A DNA stretch of 64,000 nt, from the NCBI GenBank assembly GCA_035292685.1, contig DATDPP010000072.1, positions 23,055 to 87,054 on the forward strand. The letters are read 5' to 3'. The translations under genes were made by a program, and so were the position numbers. The stretch is from JALYNX01 sp035292685. Its GTDB lineage: Bacteria > Actinomycetota > Acidimicrobiia > Spongiisociales > ZC4RG35. Below the pieces are notes generated by a model. The model was not told the DNA's origin, made no database searches, and was given only the letters and a program-made list of their open reading frames with translations. Positions 42,768 through 50,198 of the stretch are shown here, in pieces; positions within the stretch are counted from its first letter, which is position 1, and every line of letters starts with the position of its first letter.

Positions 42768-43366
42768 CGTCGGGTTCCGAGCCTGCCGTGGAGGCAATCC
42801 CCGAAGCCGAGATCCAATCACGGGTAGCCGAATTGGGAAGAGCTATCACCATCGACTACTCGGGTCGCGAGCCGTTGTTCGTCGTGGTTATGACCGGATC
42901 GGTGCCGTTCGCCGCCGACTTGGTGCGAAAGGTCGAGGTGCCGTCCGAGGTCGACTTCCTGGTCCTCAACCGATTCGGAGAGGGGGGTCACATCGGGATC
43001 GCCATGGACCTGTGGACACCGGTCATCGATCGCGACGTGTTGATCGTCGAGGACATAACCGACACCGGTCTGACTCTTTCGGTGTTGAGGCGCACCATCC
43101 TCGAACGGGGAGCTCGCAGTGTCGCCACGGCTTCCCTGATCGACAAGACCCGTCGCCGGGTCACCGAGGAGCCGATCGAATACCGCGGGTTCGAGGTGGG
43201 TGACGAGTACCTGGTGGGATACGGGATGGATTGGCAGGGTTTGTACCGGAACCTCCGCTCGGTGTGGGCGGTTCTCGACATCGAGGCCTTGGTCAACGAC
43301 CCCAAACTCCTCACCAAAGTCATCGGATGGCAGCAAGCCCCGGGTTCGGATTCGCATACCCGGTGA
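42764..43366 (+). CDS. hpt: Hypoxanthine/purine phosphoribosyltransferase
   Basis: Purine salvage enzyme of 200 residues, transferring phosphoribose from PRPP. The PRPP-binding motif VLIVEDITDTGLTL near 95-108 and the VVMTGSVPFAADL P-loop are clear. DEYLVGYGMDWQGLYRNL is the C-terminal family signature. The GTG start overlaps the carboxypeptidase stop (GTGA). An additional N-terminal stretch of about ten residues is variable. Confidence 0.92.
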   Translation: MTSGSEPAVEAIPEAEIQSRVAELGRAITIDYSGREPLFVVVMTGSVPFAADLVRKVEVPSEVDFLVLNRFGEGGHIGIAMDLWTPVIDRDVLIVEDITDTGLTLSVLRRTILERGARSVATASLIDKTRRRVTEEPIEYRGFEVGDEYLVGYGMDWQGLYRNLRSVWAVLDIEALVNDPKLLTKVIGWQQAPGSDSHTR

Positions 43367-43378
43367 TATCCTCGGGTC
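43367..43378 (+). promoter_or_regulatory. Leaderless-type -10 before bfn
   Basis: TATCCT at 43367-43372 is six bases before the ATG at 43379, overlapping the end of hpt. Confidence 0.5.
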
Positions 43379-43891
43379 ATGCCCGGCAACGGATCACCCA
43401 TCGCGATGGAAATCGTCGGAGTCCGAGTCGAGCTCCCGTCCAACCAGCCGATCGTCCTTCTCAGGGAGCAGGAGGGCAGCCGGTACCTTCCGATCTGGAT
43501 TGGCGGCTCCGAGGCCACCGCCATCGCCACTGCCCTCGAGGGGGTGAACCCGCCCCGCCCGCTGACCCATGACCTGATGCGCTCGGTGATCGATGCTGTC
43601 GGGGCCTTCGCGGTGCGCGTGGTCATCACGGAAATGCGGGACTCGGTGTTCTACGCCGATCTTTCTCTCGACATCTCGGGGCGTGAGGTACATGTCTCTT
43701 CACGCCCATCTGATGCGATCGCCCTCGCCGTTCGCACGGGAACACCGGTGTTTGCTCTCCCTGGCGTTCTCGAGGACGCCGGCGTGCTCTTCGAGGAAGA
43801 GGCCGATGAGGAGGATGAAGTCGCCCGTTTCCGGGAGTTTCTCGAAGAGGTGACGGTCGAAGACTTTCTCGGGGAGGAACCGGGGGAGTGA
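43379..43891 (+). CDS. Bifunctional nuclease-family protein (DUF151)
   Basis: Protein of 170 residues of the DUF151/BFN family, which has in vitro nuclease activity in plants but an unclear role in bacteria. The core PIVLLREQEGSRYLPIWIGGSEA and the HDLMRSVIDAVGA helix are diagnostic, and the C-terminus is acidic. In Mycobacterium the homologue (Rv1829) lies between two MerR genes, which matches the arrangement here apart from two inserted genes. Confidence 0.92.
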   Translation: MPGNGSPIAMEIVGVRVELPSNQPIVLLREQEGSRYLPIWIGGSEATAIATALEGVNPPRPLTHDLMRSVIDAVGAFAVRVVITEMRDSVFYADLSLDISGREVHVSSRPSDAIALAVRTGTPVFALPGVLEDAGVLFEEEADEEDEVARFREFLEEVTVEDFLGEEPGE

Positions 43892-43900
43892 TCCCGGGCC

Positions 43901-43916
43901 CGGGGGTCGGCCCCCG
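43901..43916 (+). terminator. GC-rich hairpin after bfn
   Basis: CGGGGG (43901-43906) and CCCCCG (43911-43916) pair across a TCGG tetraloop. No T-tract follows, so termination efficiency is uncertain. Confidence 0.4.
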
Positions 43917-43919
43917 CCC

Positions 43920-43966
43920 TAATTGGGACCGTGAGGTGTCAAATACGGACCTGTGGCTCCCAATTA
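43920..43966 (+). repeat. 9-base perfect inverted repeat in the merR upstream region
   Basis: TAATTGGGA (43920-43928) and TCCCAATTA (43958-43966) are separated by 29 bases; inner CGT and ACG can pair as well. It is A/T-rich relative to its surroundings. It could be a protein-binding site or a structured RNA end. Confidence 0.55.
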
Positions 43967-44022
43967 CGGGAGTCAGCCCGCACGGATCTCCACCCCTCCG
44001 AAGAGTTATCCACAGGATTGCG

Positions 44023-44052
44023 TTGACATTGCCTCCTGTACATGGGTAGCTT
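44023..44052 (+). promoter_or_regulatory. Sigma-70-type promoter of the merR operon
   Basis: A perfect -35 TTGACA (44023-44028) and a -10 TAGCTT (44047-44052) are 18 bases apart. The palindrome TGTACA (44037-44042) lies inside the spacer, where MerR proteins usually bind. Confidence 0.75.
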
Positions 44053-44067
44053 GCTGCCAACGGCGGA

Positions 44068-44083
44068 GTTACACGCTTGTAAC
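44068..44083 (+). promoter_or_regulatory. GTTACA-n4-TGTAAC palindrome upstream of merR
   Basis: A 16-base dyad just after the expected transcription start and directly before the CGGAGG ribosome site (44085-44090). This position suits a repressor site or translational control, probably autoregulation by the downstream MerR. Confidence 0.6.
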
Positions 44084-44094
44084 ACGGAGGATCG

Positions 44095-44553
44095 ATGATT
44101 CAGGGCTATCGCGCGCCACAGGTCTGCAAGTTGGTCGGGATCACCTATCGACAACTCGATTATTGGGCCCGGACCAGCCTGATCAAACCCTCGCTGCAAC
44201 AGGCGAACGGGTCGGGATCCCAGAGGTTGTACTCCTTCTCCGACGTGGTCCAGCTCAAGGTGATCAAACGTCTTCTCGATGCCGGGATGAGCCTCAAGAA
44301 GATTCGATCGGCGGTTGAGATCCTGGCGGAGCAGCTCGACTCCGACCAGCCCCTCGCCGATGTCACCCTGCTCAGTGACGGCCAGACCATCTACGCGGCT
44401 CATTCCGAGCAAGAGGTCGTAGACGTCTTCCGGCGCGGTCAGGGTGTCTTCGGAATCGCCATCGGCCCCGTTCAGGAGGAGGTCGAGGGCGAGTTGCACC
44501 GTCTCTTCCCGGAGATCGAGTTGGCCGGGGTAGTCGAAGCAGGAGCTCCCTGA
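44095..44553 (+). CDS. MerR-family transcriptional regulator (Rv1830-like)
   Basis: Protein of 152 residues with an N-terminal MerR HTH (YRAPQVCKLVGITYRQLDYW, then ARTSLIKPSLQQANGSGSQR) and a short C-terminal dimerisation/effector part. ATG 44095 has CGGAGG four bases upstream. In Mycobacterium the gene after bfn encodes a homologous MerR protein linked to cell-division control. Its TGA overlaps a CTG start of the next gene (CTGA). Confidence 0.9.
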   Translation: MIQGYRAPQVCKLVGITYRQLDYWARTSLIKPSLQQANGSGSQRLYSFSDVVQLKVIKRLLDAGMSLKKIRSAVEILAEQLDSDQPLADVTLLSDGQTIYAAHSEQEVVDVFRRGQGVFGIAIGPVQEEVEGELHRLFPEIELAGVVEAGAP

Positions 44554-44987
44554 TCACCGAGCTTCATTCGGCCACTGAGACCGAGTTTGCTCACAACAGT
44601 GAGCGTCAGTTCGCTCTCCTCCTCGATTTCTATGGTGTTCCGTGGGAGTACGAGCCGAAGTCCTTCCCTATCGCCTGGGACCGTGACGGAACCCCGACCC
44701 AGTACTTCACGCCCGACTTCTATCTCCCTGACGACGACCTGTACATCGAGATCACCACGATGAACCAGAAACTCGTCACCAAGAAGAACCGGAAGGTGAG
44801 ACGGCTCAAAGAGCTTCACCCGGAAGTCAACTGCAAGGTCTTCTATCAGCGGGACTACCTCAACCTGGTGGTCAAGTACGGGTTGGAGGAGCCGGATCAC
44901 CTCGAGGATGTGGTGGCACCCACCCGCATACCGGGACGACCCGAGATCGTGCGTCTCGAGGACAGGGGAGAACGGCTGACGGGATGA
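44550..44987 (+). CDS. PD-(D/E)XK-like nuclease-fold protein, likely CTG start
   Basis: Protein of 145 residues with no standard start near its N-terminus: the first in-frame ATG (44760) would remove half of it. CTG 44550 overlaps the merR stop and follows AGGAG (44541-44545). Visible are NSERQFALLLDFYGVPWEYE, YFTPDFYLPDDDLYIEITT and a Lys-rich helix. E18, D56 and E67 fit a PD-(D/E)XK core, with T69 replacing the usual Lys and K74 nearby. Family unknown to me; coding is supported by the ordered overlaps at both ends (gcvT ATGA). Confidence 0.72.
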   Translation: MITELHSATETEFAHNSERQFALLLDFYGVPWEYEPKSFPIAWDRDGTPTQYFTPDFYLPDDDLYIEITTMNQKLVTKKNRKVRRLKELHPEVNCKVFYQRDYLNLVVKYGLEEPDHLEDVVAPTRIPGRPEIVRLEDRGERLTG

Positions 44988-46057
44988 ATCGATCCCCGCT
45001 GGCCGACCTCCACCATCGGCTGGGGGCCCGTTTCGTCGGTTTCGGTGGGTGGGAGATGCCGGTTCAATACGAATCGGTTCTCGCCGAGCACAAGGCAGTC
45101 CGGGTCGGTTTGGGCGTGTTCGACGTCAGTCATCTCGGGCGTTTCGAGCTGTCAGGCCCGGGCGCCCATGACGCACTGGTCGGCCTGTTCTGCAACGACA
45201 TCGAAAGAGTTTCGCCCGGCCGGACCCAATACACGATGATGCTCAACCCCTCGGGGGGCATCGTCGATGACCTGATCGTCTGGTGGTGGGAGCCTGACCG
45301 CTTCTGGGTGATGCCCAACGCGGCGAACCAGGGGCGAGTGATGGCGGCTTTCTCGGCAGAGCCGGGATGTGTGACCCGGGGCCTCCGGGAGGACACGGTT
45401 CTGCTCGCAGTCCAGGGTCCCACCGCCCCGGAGACCATGACCTCGGTTCTTGGCACGGCACCAGCCAGGTTTCGCTGCATGGAGGCGACGTGGAACGGTG
45501 AGGCCCTGGCCATGGCGGGAACCGGGTACACGGGGGAGCGCGGCGGCGAGATCGTCTGCGACCCACCCACCGGGCGCCGATTGTTCGAGGCTCTCCTGGA
45601 GTCAGGGGCCACTCCGTGCGGGCTGGGGGCCAGGGACACCCTTCGTCTCGAGGCGGGTCTCCCGCTGTGGGGCCAGGATCTAGACGAGACGACCACCCCG
45701 TTGGAGGCGAATCTCGGCTTCGCGGTGGCGATGGATCATGTCTTCGTGGGAAAGGAGATTCTCGCCGAGCAGAGTGAGAGAGGGGTGCCGCGGCGGCTCA
45801 CCGGTCTTGTTCTCGACGAAAGGGGCATCCCCCGTCACGGGCACAAAGTCCGCACCGCCGATGGGACCGGGGTGGTCACCTCCGGGAACCTGAGCCCCAT
45901 GCTCGACAGGGGAGTGGCCTTGGCCTACCTCTTGCCCCCTCCCGGCCCGACAGAAACTTTCGCCGAGATCGAGATCCGGAGCCGCTGGGTGCCGGCCACG
46001 ATCAGAACCCCTCCGTTCCATCAGCAGTTGGCACCGACTCCACCTGTGCCCACTTAG
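44984..46057 (+). CDS. gcvT: Glycine cleavage system T protein (aminomethyltransferase)
   Basis: Transfers the methylene of glycine from the H protein to tetrahydrofolate. The 357-residue protein shows VGFGGWEMPVQY, DVSHLGRFELSG, YTMMLNPSGGIVDDL and TGYTGERGGEI. It is coupled to the nuclease-like gene by ATGA and lies 4.5 kb from gcvH. The YgfZ-type folate paralogue is excluded by the complete aminomethyltransferase C-domain. Confidence 0.93.
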   Translation: MNRSPLADLHHRLGARFVGFGGWEMPVQYESVLAEHKAVRVGLGVFDVSHLGRFELSGPGAHDALVGLFCNDIERVSPGRTQYTMMLNPSGGIVDDLIVWWWEPDRFWVMPNAANQGRVMAAFSAEPGCVTRGLREDTVLLAVQGPTAPETMTSVLGTAPARFRCMEATWNGEALAMAGTGYTGERGGEIVCDPPTGRRLFEALLESGATPCGLGARDTLRLEAGLPLWGQDLDETTTPLEANLGFAVAMDHVFVGKEILAEQSERGVPRRLTGLVLDERGIPRHGHKVRTADGTGVVTSGNLSPMLDRGVALAYLLPPPGPTETFAEIEIRSRWVPATIRTPPFHQQLAPTPPVPT

Positions 46058-46066
46058 GATCCAGGT
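46055..46066 (+). promoter_or_regulatory. Leaderless-type -10 before the PPOX-family gene
   Basis: TAGGAT at 46055-46060 is six bases before ATG 46067, immediately after the gcvT stop. Confidence 0.45.
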
Positions 46067-46570
46067 ATGTCCGTGCGACGCACCGGCCGGCCCGACATGC
46101 CCGACGGATATGGCGTGTCCGCATTGGGGCCGATGCTGGAATGGGCGACCGTCGAAGCCCGACTCGTGGAATCGATCCATTATTGGCTGAGCACCACCCG
46201 GCCCGATGGTCGTCCTCATGTGGTCCCCAGGTGGGGCGTCTGGATCGATGAGCGATTCTTCTACGACGGCTCTCCGGCGACTCGGCATGCGCGGAACCTG
46301 GTCTCGAACTCGAATTGCGCAATGCACCTCGAAGACGGAGACGCCGCGACCATCCTGGAGGGGATCTCGACAGTTCCCCCTCCCGTCACCGGTGAGTTGG
46401 GGACCCGAATGTCAAGCGAGTTCAAACGCAAGTACGAGAAGTTGGGATACGCGCCTGAGCCCGACGCCTGGTCTGACGAGGCAGCGGGCGGCCTTCACGT
46501 ATTCGCGCCGAATAGTGCGATCGCGTGGTCGGAGTTCCCGGCTGACGTGACGCGGTTCACATTCGAGTGA
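46067..46570 (+). CDS. Pyridoxamine 5'-phosphate oxidase-family flavoprotein
   Basis: Split-barrel flavin- or F420-binding protein of 167 residues. YWLSTTRPDGRPHVVPRWGVWID is the FMN-binding barrel segment and RHARNLVSNSNCAMHLEDG the second. Actinomycete relatives include F420-dependent biliverdin reductases and general stress proteins; cofactor cannot be assigned from sequence. It stands alone with its own promoter-like element. Confidence 0.85.
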   Translation: MSVRRTGRPDMPDGYGVSALGPMLEWATVEARLVESIHYWLSTTRPDGRPHVVPRWGVWIDERFFYDGSPATRHARNLVSNSNCAMHLEDGDAATILEGISTVPPPVTGELGTRMSSEFKRKYEKLGYAPEPDAWSDEAAGGLHVFAPNSAIAWSEFPADVTRFTFE

Positions 46571-46604
46571 CCACATTCCAGAATCACGAGACAGAGGAGA
46601 CCTA

Positions 46605-47414
46605 TTGGACAGCGTGTCGCGACCCGAGCCGACGAGCGGGATCGGCGTCGAACTAGTCAGGGAGTGGAATCCGGAGTCGACGCCGCGCGCCGTCCTCGTG
46701 TTGGTCCATGGGATCGCCGAGCACTCGGGTCGCTATGAGAGAACCGGGTCTTTGCTCTCAGATGCAGGGTTCCTGGTTCGCTCGTTCGATTTGAGCGGGT
46801 TTGGGGCTTCTGGCGGCCCCCGGGGGGATATCGCAGATTGGAGCCTGTATCACGACCAGATCGAGCGGCATGTCCTCTGGGCGAGAGGGCAAGGTGTGCC
46901 GGTGGTGCTCATGGGGCATTCCATGGGTGGCAATCTGGCGGCGGGGTACGTCATCGCTGGGCGGCCGGCGCCCGACCTTCTCGTGTTGAGCGCACCATCT
47001 CTTGGGGGTGGTGCCGGTTGGCAGAAGGCGTTGGCCGGTGTGTTCAGCAAGATCGCCCCCACCATGGCCATCCCCAACTCCCTGAAGGGCGAGCAATTGT
47101 CCCGGGATCCCTCGGTAGGAGAGGCCTATTTCGCCGACCCTCTGGTATATGCCAAGTCGACACCGAGGCTGGGTGCCGCGCTGTTCGACGCGATGACCGA
47201 GGTGAGCGGGAACGTGAGCCGCATCGAGATCCCGACCCTGGTGTTGCAAGGGGGAGCCGACACCATCGTCCCGCCCCAGTCAACTGCGATCCTGGGTGAG
47301 GTGCCCGGGGTGGAGCGCCGGCTGTACCCGAAGCTCCGTCACGAGATCCTCAACGAGCCGGAAGGCCCTGCGATCGTGGCCGAGATCGTGGAGTGGATCG
47401 ACGCCCGGATCTGA
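46605..47414 (+). CDS. Alpha/beta hydrolase, monoacylglycerol lipase-like
   Basis: Serine hydrolase of 269 residues. The oxyanion motif VHGIAEHSGRY, the nucleophile S106 in GHSMGG, the acidic residue in LQGGADTIVPP and the C-terminal His in LRHEILNE form a full triad. These features fit the monoacylglycerol lipase/lysophospholipase group. The TTG start is five bases after GAGGAG (46594-46599); GTG 46614 is an alternative. Confidence 0.88.
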   Translation: MDSVSRPEPTSGIGVELVREWNPESTPRAVLVLVHGIAEHSGRYERTGSLLSDAGFLVRSFDLSGFGASGGPRGDIADWSLYHDQIERHVLWARGQGVPVVLMGHSMGGNLAAGYVIAGRPAPDLLVLSAPSLGGGAGWQKALAGVFSKIAPTMAIPNSLKGEQLSRDPSVGEAYFADPLVYAKSTPRLGAALFDAMTEVSGNVSRIEIPTLVLQGGADTIVPPQSTAILGEVPGVERRLYPKLRHEILNEPEGPAIVAEIVEWIDARI

Positions 47415-47415
47415 G

Positions 47416-47811
47416 ATGCCTCTTACACGAGGGATGGCTCACTTCAACCGGCGTGTCACCAATCGACTCCTACGCCCGGTTGCGGGTCGCCTCCCAGCCT
47501 TCGGCATCGTCATCCATAGGGGCAGGGTTTCGGGAAAGGAGTACCAAACACCGGTCAACTGCTTGCTGGACGACGGCAGCGTCATGATCGCCCTGACCTA
47601 CGGGGCGGAGACCGATTGGATGAAGAACTTGAGAGCAGCCGGTGGTGGACAACTACGAAGCCGGGGGGAAACGTATCGGGTCGGAATGCCGCGCGACATC
47701 GGGCAGGAGGGGATGAAACGAATGCCGGCGATCGTTCGCCGAATCCTCCGTCTGATCGCCGTGGACGAATTCGTCGAACTGCCGCTGCTCAGGTCGGCTC
47801 GCCCCAATTGA
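47416..47811 (+). CDS. F420-dependent deazaflavin oxidoreductase (nitroreductase-like)
   Basis: Small protein of 131 residues of the split-barrel F420H2-dependent quinone reductase family. The signature HRGRVSGKEYQTPVNCLLDDG and YGAETDWMKNLRAAGGG is clear. It follows the lipase with one base between stop and ATG, so they are likely co-transcribed. Its end overlaps the convergent tdh gene by 23 bases. Confidence 0.85.
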   Translation: MPLTRGMAHFNRRVTNRLLRPVAGRLPAFGIVIHRGRVSGKEYQTPVNCLLDDGSVMIALTYGAETDWMKNLRAAGGGQLRSRGETYRVGMPRDIGQEGMKRMPAIVRRILRLIAVDEFVELPLLRSARPN

Positions 47812-48823
47812 TCAGGACCTTGCCCGACTCATGCGAGGCGGCAACTTCGAAGGCCGAGTCGAATTGGTCCACCGGGAAGCGGTGGGTGATCACCGGGGAG
47901 ATGTCGAGACCGGAGCCGATCAGGACGTTCATCTTGTACCAGGTCTCGAACATCTCTCGCCCGTAGATCCCCTTCAGGTTGAGCATGTTGAAAATGACGA
48001 TGCTCCAGTCGATGGGGTAGGGATCAGAAGGGATGCCGAGAAGAGCGACATTGGCCCCATGGATGGTGTTCTGCAGGATGTCGTCGAGCGCGGCCGACTT
48101 GCCCGACATCTCGAGGGCGACGTCGAATCCCTCCGTCATACCCAACTCTTCTTGTACGTCCTGGAGATCCTCGAACCTCACATCGACCGCACGGGTGACC
48201 CCGATCCGCTTGGCCAGCTCCAACCGATAAGGGTTGACGTCGGTGATCACGACGTTGCGTGCTCCGGCCTGGCCGACCACGGCGGCGGCCATCAGCCCGA
48301 TCGGGCCGGCCCCGGTGATGAGGACGTCCTCGCCCAGCACCGGGAACTCGAGGGCGGTATGCACCGCATTCCCAAACGGGTCGAAGATGGCGGCGATGTC
48401 GAGATCGATGCCGGGGATGTGTCTCCAGACGTTGCTCTTGGGGATGACGACAAGATCGGCGAAGGCGCCCGGAAGGTTGATTCCGATTCCCCGGGTGTCG
48501 TGACAGAGATGCCGGCGTCCAGCGAGGCAGTTGCGACAACTGTTGCAGACGACATGACCCTCGGCGCCGACCACTTCGCCTACCTCGAACCCGGAGACGT
48601 TCGATCCCATCTCGACGATCTCCCCGGCGAACTCGTGGCCGATCGTCATGGGCGCGGGAATGGTGGCCTGCGCCCAGTCGTCCCAGTCGTAAATGTGCAA
48701 GTCGGTCCCGCAGATGCCGGTGATGTGCACCTTGATCAAGACGTCGTCGGCGCCGACATCCGGGGTCCCCACGTCGTCGAGACGGAGCCCGGTCTCGTCG
48801 GGATGCTTGACCAGCGCTCTCAT
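47789..48823 (-). CDS. tdh: L-threonine 3-dehydrogenase-type zinc alcohol dehydrogenase
   Basis: NAD-dependent zinc enzyme of 344 residues, the usual Tdh length. Catalytic-zinc ligands C38, H63 and E64 (GICGTDLHIYDW, IGHEFAGE) and structural-zinc C93, C96, C99, C107 are all present, as is the GAGPIGLMAAAV Rossmann loop. The DLHIYDWDDWA segment is typical of Tdh. ATG 48823 has GAGGTGA upstream; the longer frame to 48940 is rejected. It is convergent with the F420 gene. Confidence 0.9.
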   Translation of the reverse strand: MRALVKHPDETGLRLDDVGTPDVGADDVLIKVHITGICGTDLHIYDWDDWAQATIPAPMTIGHEFAGEIVEMGSNVSGFEVGEVVGAEGHVVCNSCRNCLAGRRHLCHDTRGIGINLPGAFADLVVIPKSNVWRHIPGIDLDIAAIFDPFGNAVHTALEFPVLGEDVLITGAGPIGLMAAAVVGQAGARNVVITDVNPYRLELAKRIGVTRAVDVRFEDLQDVQEELGMTEGFDVALEMSGKSAALDDILQNTIHGANVALLGIPSDPYPIDWSIVIFNMLNLKGIYGREMFETWYKMNVLIGSGLDISPVITHRFPVDQFDSAFEVAASHESGKVLINWGEPT

Positions 48824-48943
48824 CGCCACGTCACCTCGAGGTCCACTGAGGGCGCAAACGAGCATCAAGATGGTCGCGGAGCAGCACCGACGGCAACGGC
48901 ATGTCGACACGCTAGTCCTGAGGGCGACAGACCTGGCCACCGG

Positions 48944-48955
48944 TACGCTGTTGGC
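48944..48955 (+). promoter_or_regulatory. Leaderless-type -10 before the PDZ lipoprotein
   Basis: TACGCT at 48944-48949 is six bases before GTG 48956. It lies in the divergent region between tdh and this gene. Confidence 0.45.
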
Positions 48956-50194
48956 GTGTCAAGGGTCCTCTGGTTGACGGTTAGCGCCTGTCTGGCGGCA
49001 GCCTGTGCGGCCGCGCCACCGGATCGGAGCACCCTGCCTGAAGTGGCCGAGGTGCTGGGGCCTTCCATAGCCTGTTTCTTCTTCGTTGGGCCGCCCCTGG
49101 GGGTTTCGGTGAGTGAAGTCCTGGAGGACACCGGCGCCGACGGGGTGCTGGAGACCGGAGATGTGATCCTTGCCCTCAACGGCCTCGAAACCGCCGACTC
49201 CGACCAGCTGCGTCAGGCGCTGAGTGAGCAATCGGTGGGCGACGAGGTGGTGCTCGAGTTGCGTCGAGACGGTGTCGAGGAGTCAGCCCAGTTGGTCCTT
49301 GGCCCCAATCCGGAGGACCCGGAACGTCCCTTCATGGGCGTGACGATCCAAACCGCCTATGAGCAACTCCCGGCAGCTGAGGCGAATCAAGCCATTCCGG
49401 GGGTGCCGACCGCCCGGGCCATCGTCCTCGCCGGCGTTCTCTACGGGATGGAGCCATCCGGGTCACTCTGGATGAACACCGGGGTGGCCATCGGGGAGGA
49501 GACCAACTGGGTTGCGACCAGTGAAAGTGTGTTCGCCCTCGGCACTGATGAGGTGAGGGTGATCACCGACCTTCTCAGCGGCGAGGTGATCGACTACCCG
49601 GAGGTCGAGGAGTGGGTGCCGGCGCGGCTGATCGGCGCGGTCGAGGACGATCTTTTGTTGACCGTGACTCAGGAAGTTCCCGACGACCCCGAATTGGTGG
49701 CCGTGGGTGTCTCCAGATTCGACCCCGAGACCGGTGACGTCGATTGGATCGAGCCAATCAGCGAGGGGTTTGGAGTCCCGGTCACAGCTTGGGGCTCGCC
49801 AGAGTCCGGCTACATCACGCTGGCCGGTGTCGATCCGGAAGACACCACTCTGACCGGTGTCGACTTGCTGACGTCTGAAGGTCGGACCGCAGGTCTCGAG
49901 GATCTCTTGACGCTGGGGACGCCAATCGGTTGGCTGGACGAGGAGACTGCCGTCTTCCGCACCTCCACCACAAGCGTCTCAACTGTGAATGCTGTGACCG
50001 GTGAAGTGAATGAGGTAATGCTCGATGCGGGTCTCGAGGGGGTTCCTCTGTATGCGGTGGCAGATGGGCGCAGTGTCCTTGCCGTCAGTGGTCGATCCCT
50101 GGTGATCGACGACCTGACGACGGGCGGCGACGTGCGGGTGTTGGCCGAGAATTGCTCGATCGACCAGGTTGGCCACGCCGGCTGGCGCCCATGA
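48956..50194 (+). CDS. PDZ-domain lipoprotein
   Basis: Exported protein of 412 residues. A short signal peptide ends in a lipobox-like AAAC (SRVLWLTVSACLAAACAAAP). A PDZ domain covers about 45-120 (PPLGVSVSEVLEDTGADGVLE then GDVILALNGLETADSDQL). The remaining 290 residues are beta-rich with repeating strand patterns suggestive of a propeller, not further identified. The very long frame that continues upstream through tdh is antisense and is rejected. The stop is four bases from the convergent FtsH-like gene. Confidence 0.75.
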   Translation: MSRVLWLTVSACLAAACAAAPPDRSTLPEVAEVLGPSIACFFFVGPPLGVSVSEVLEDTGADGVLETGDVILALNGLETADSDQLRQALSEQSVGDEVVLELRRDGVEESAQLVLGPNPEDPERPFMGVTIQTAYEQLPAAEANQAIPGVPTARAIVLAGVLYGMEPSGSLWMNTGVAIGEETNWVATSESVFALGTDEVRVITDLLSGEVIDYPEVEEWVPARLIGAVEDDLLLTVTQEVPDDPELVAVGVSRFDPETGDVDWIEPISEGFGVPVTAWGSPESGYITLAGVDPEDTTLTGVDLLTSEGRTAGLEDLLTLGTPIGWLDEETAVFRTSTTSVSTVNAVTGEVNEVMLDAGLEGVPLYAVADGRSVLAVSGRSLVIDDLTTGGDVRVLAENCSIDQVGHAGWRP

Positions 50195-50198
50195 CGGT

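Noticed and set aside
47831..48955. Very long + strand frame reading into the PDZ lipoprotein gene from upstream
   Set aside because: The upstream part is antisense to tdh, whose zinc ligands and Rossmann motif are intact; its translation is compositionally biased and the true GTG start with a signal peptide is at 48956.
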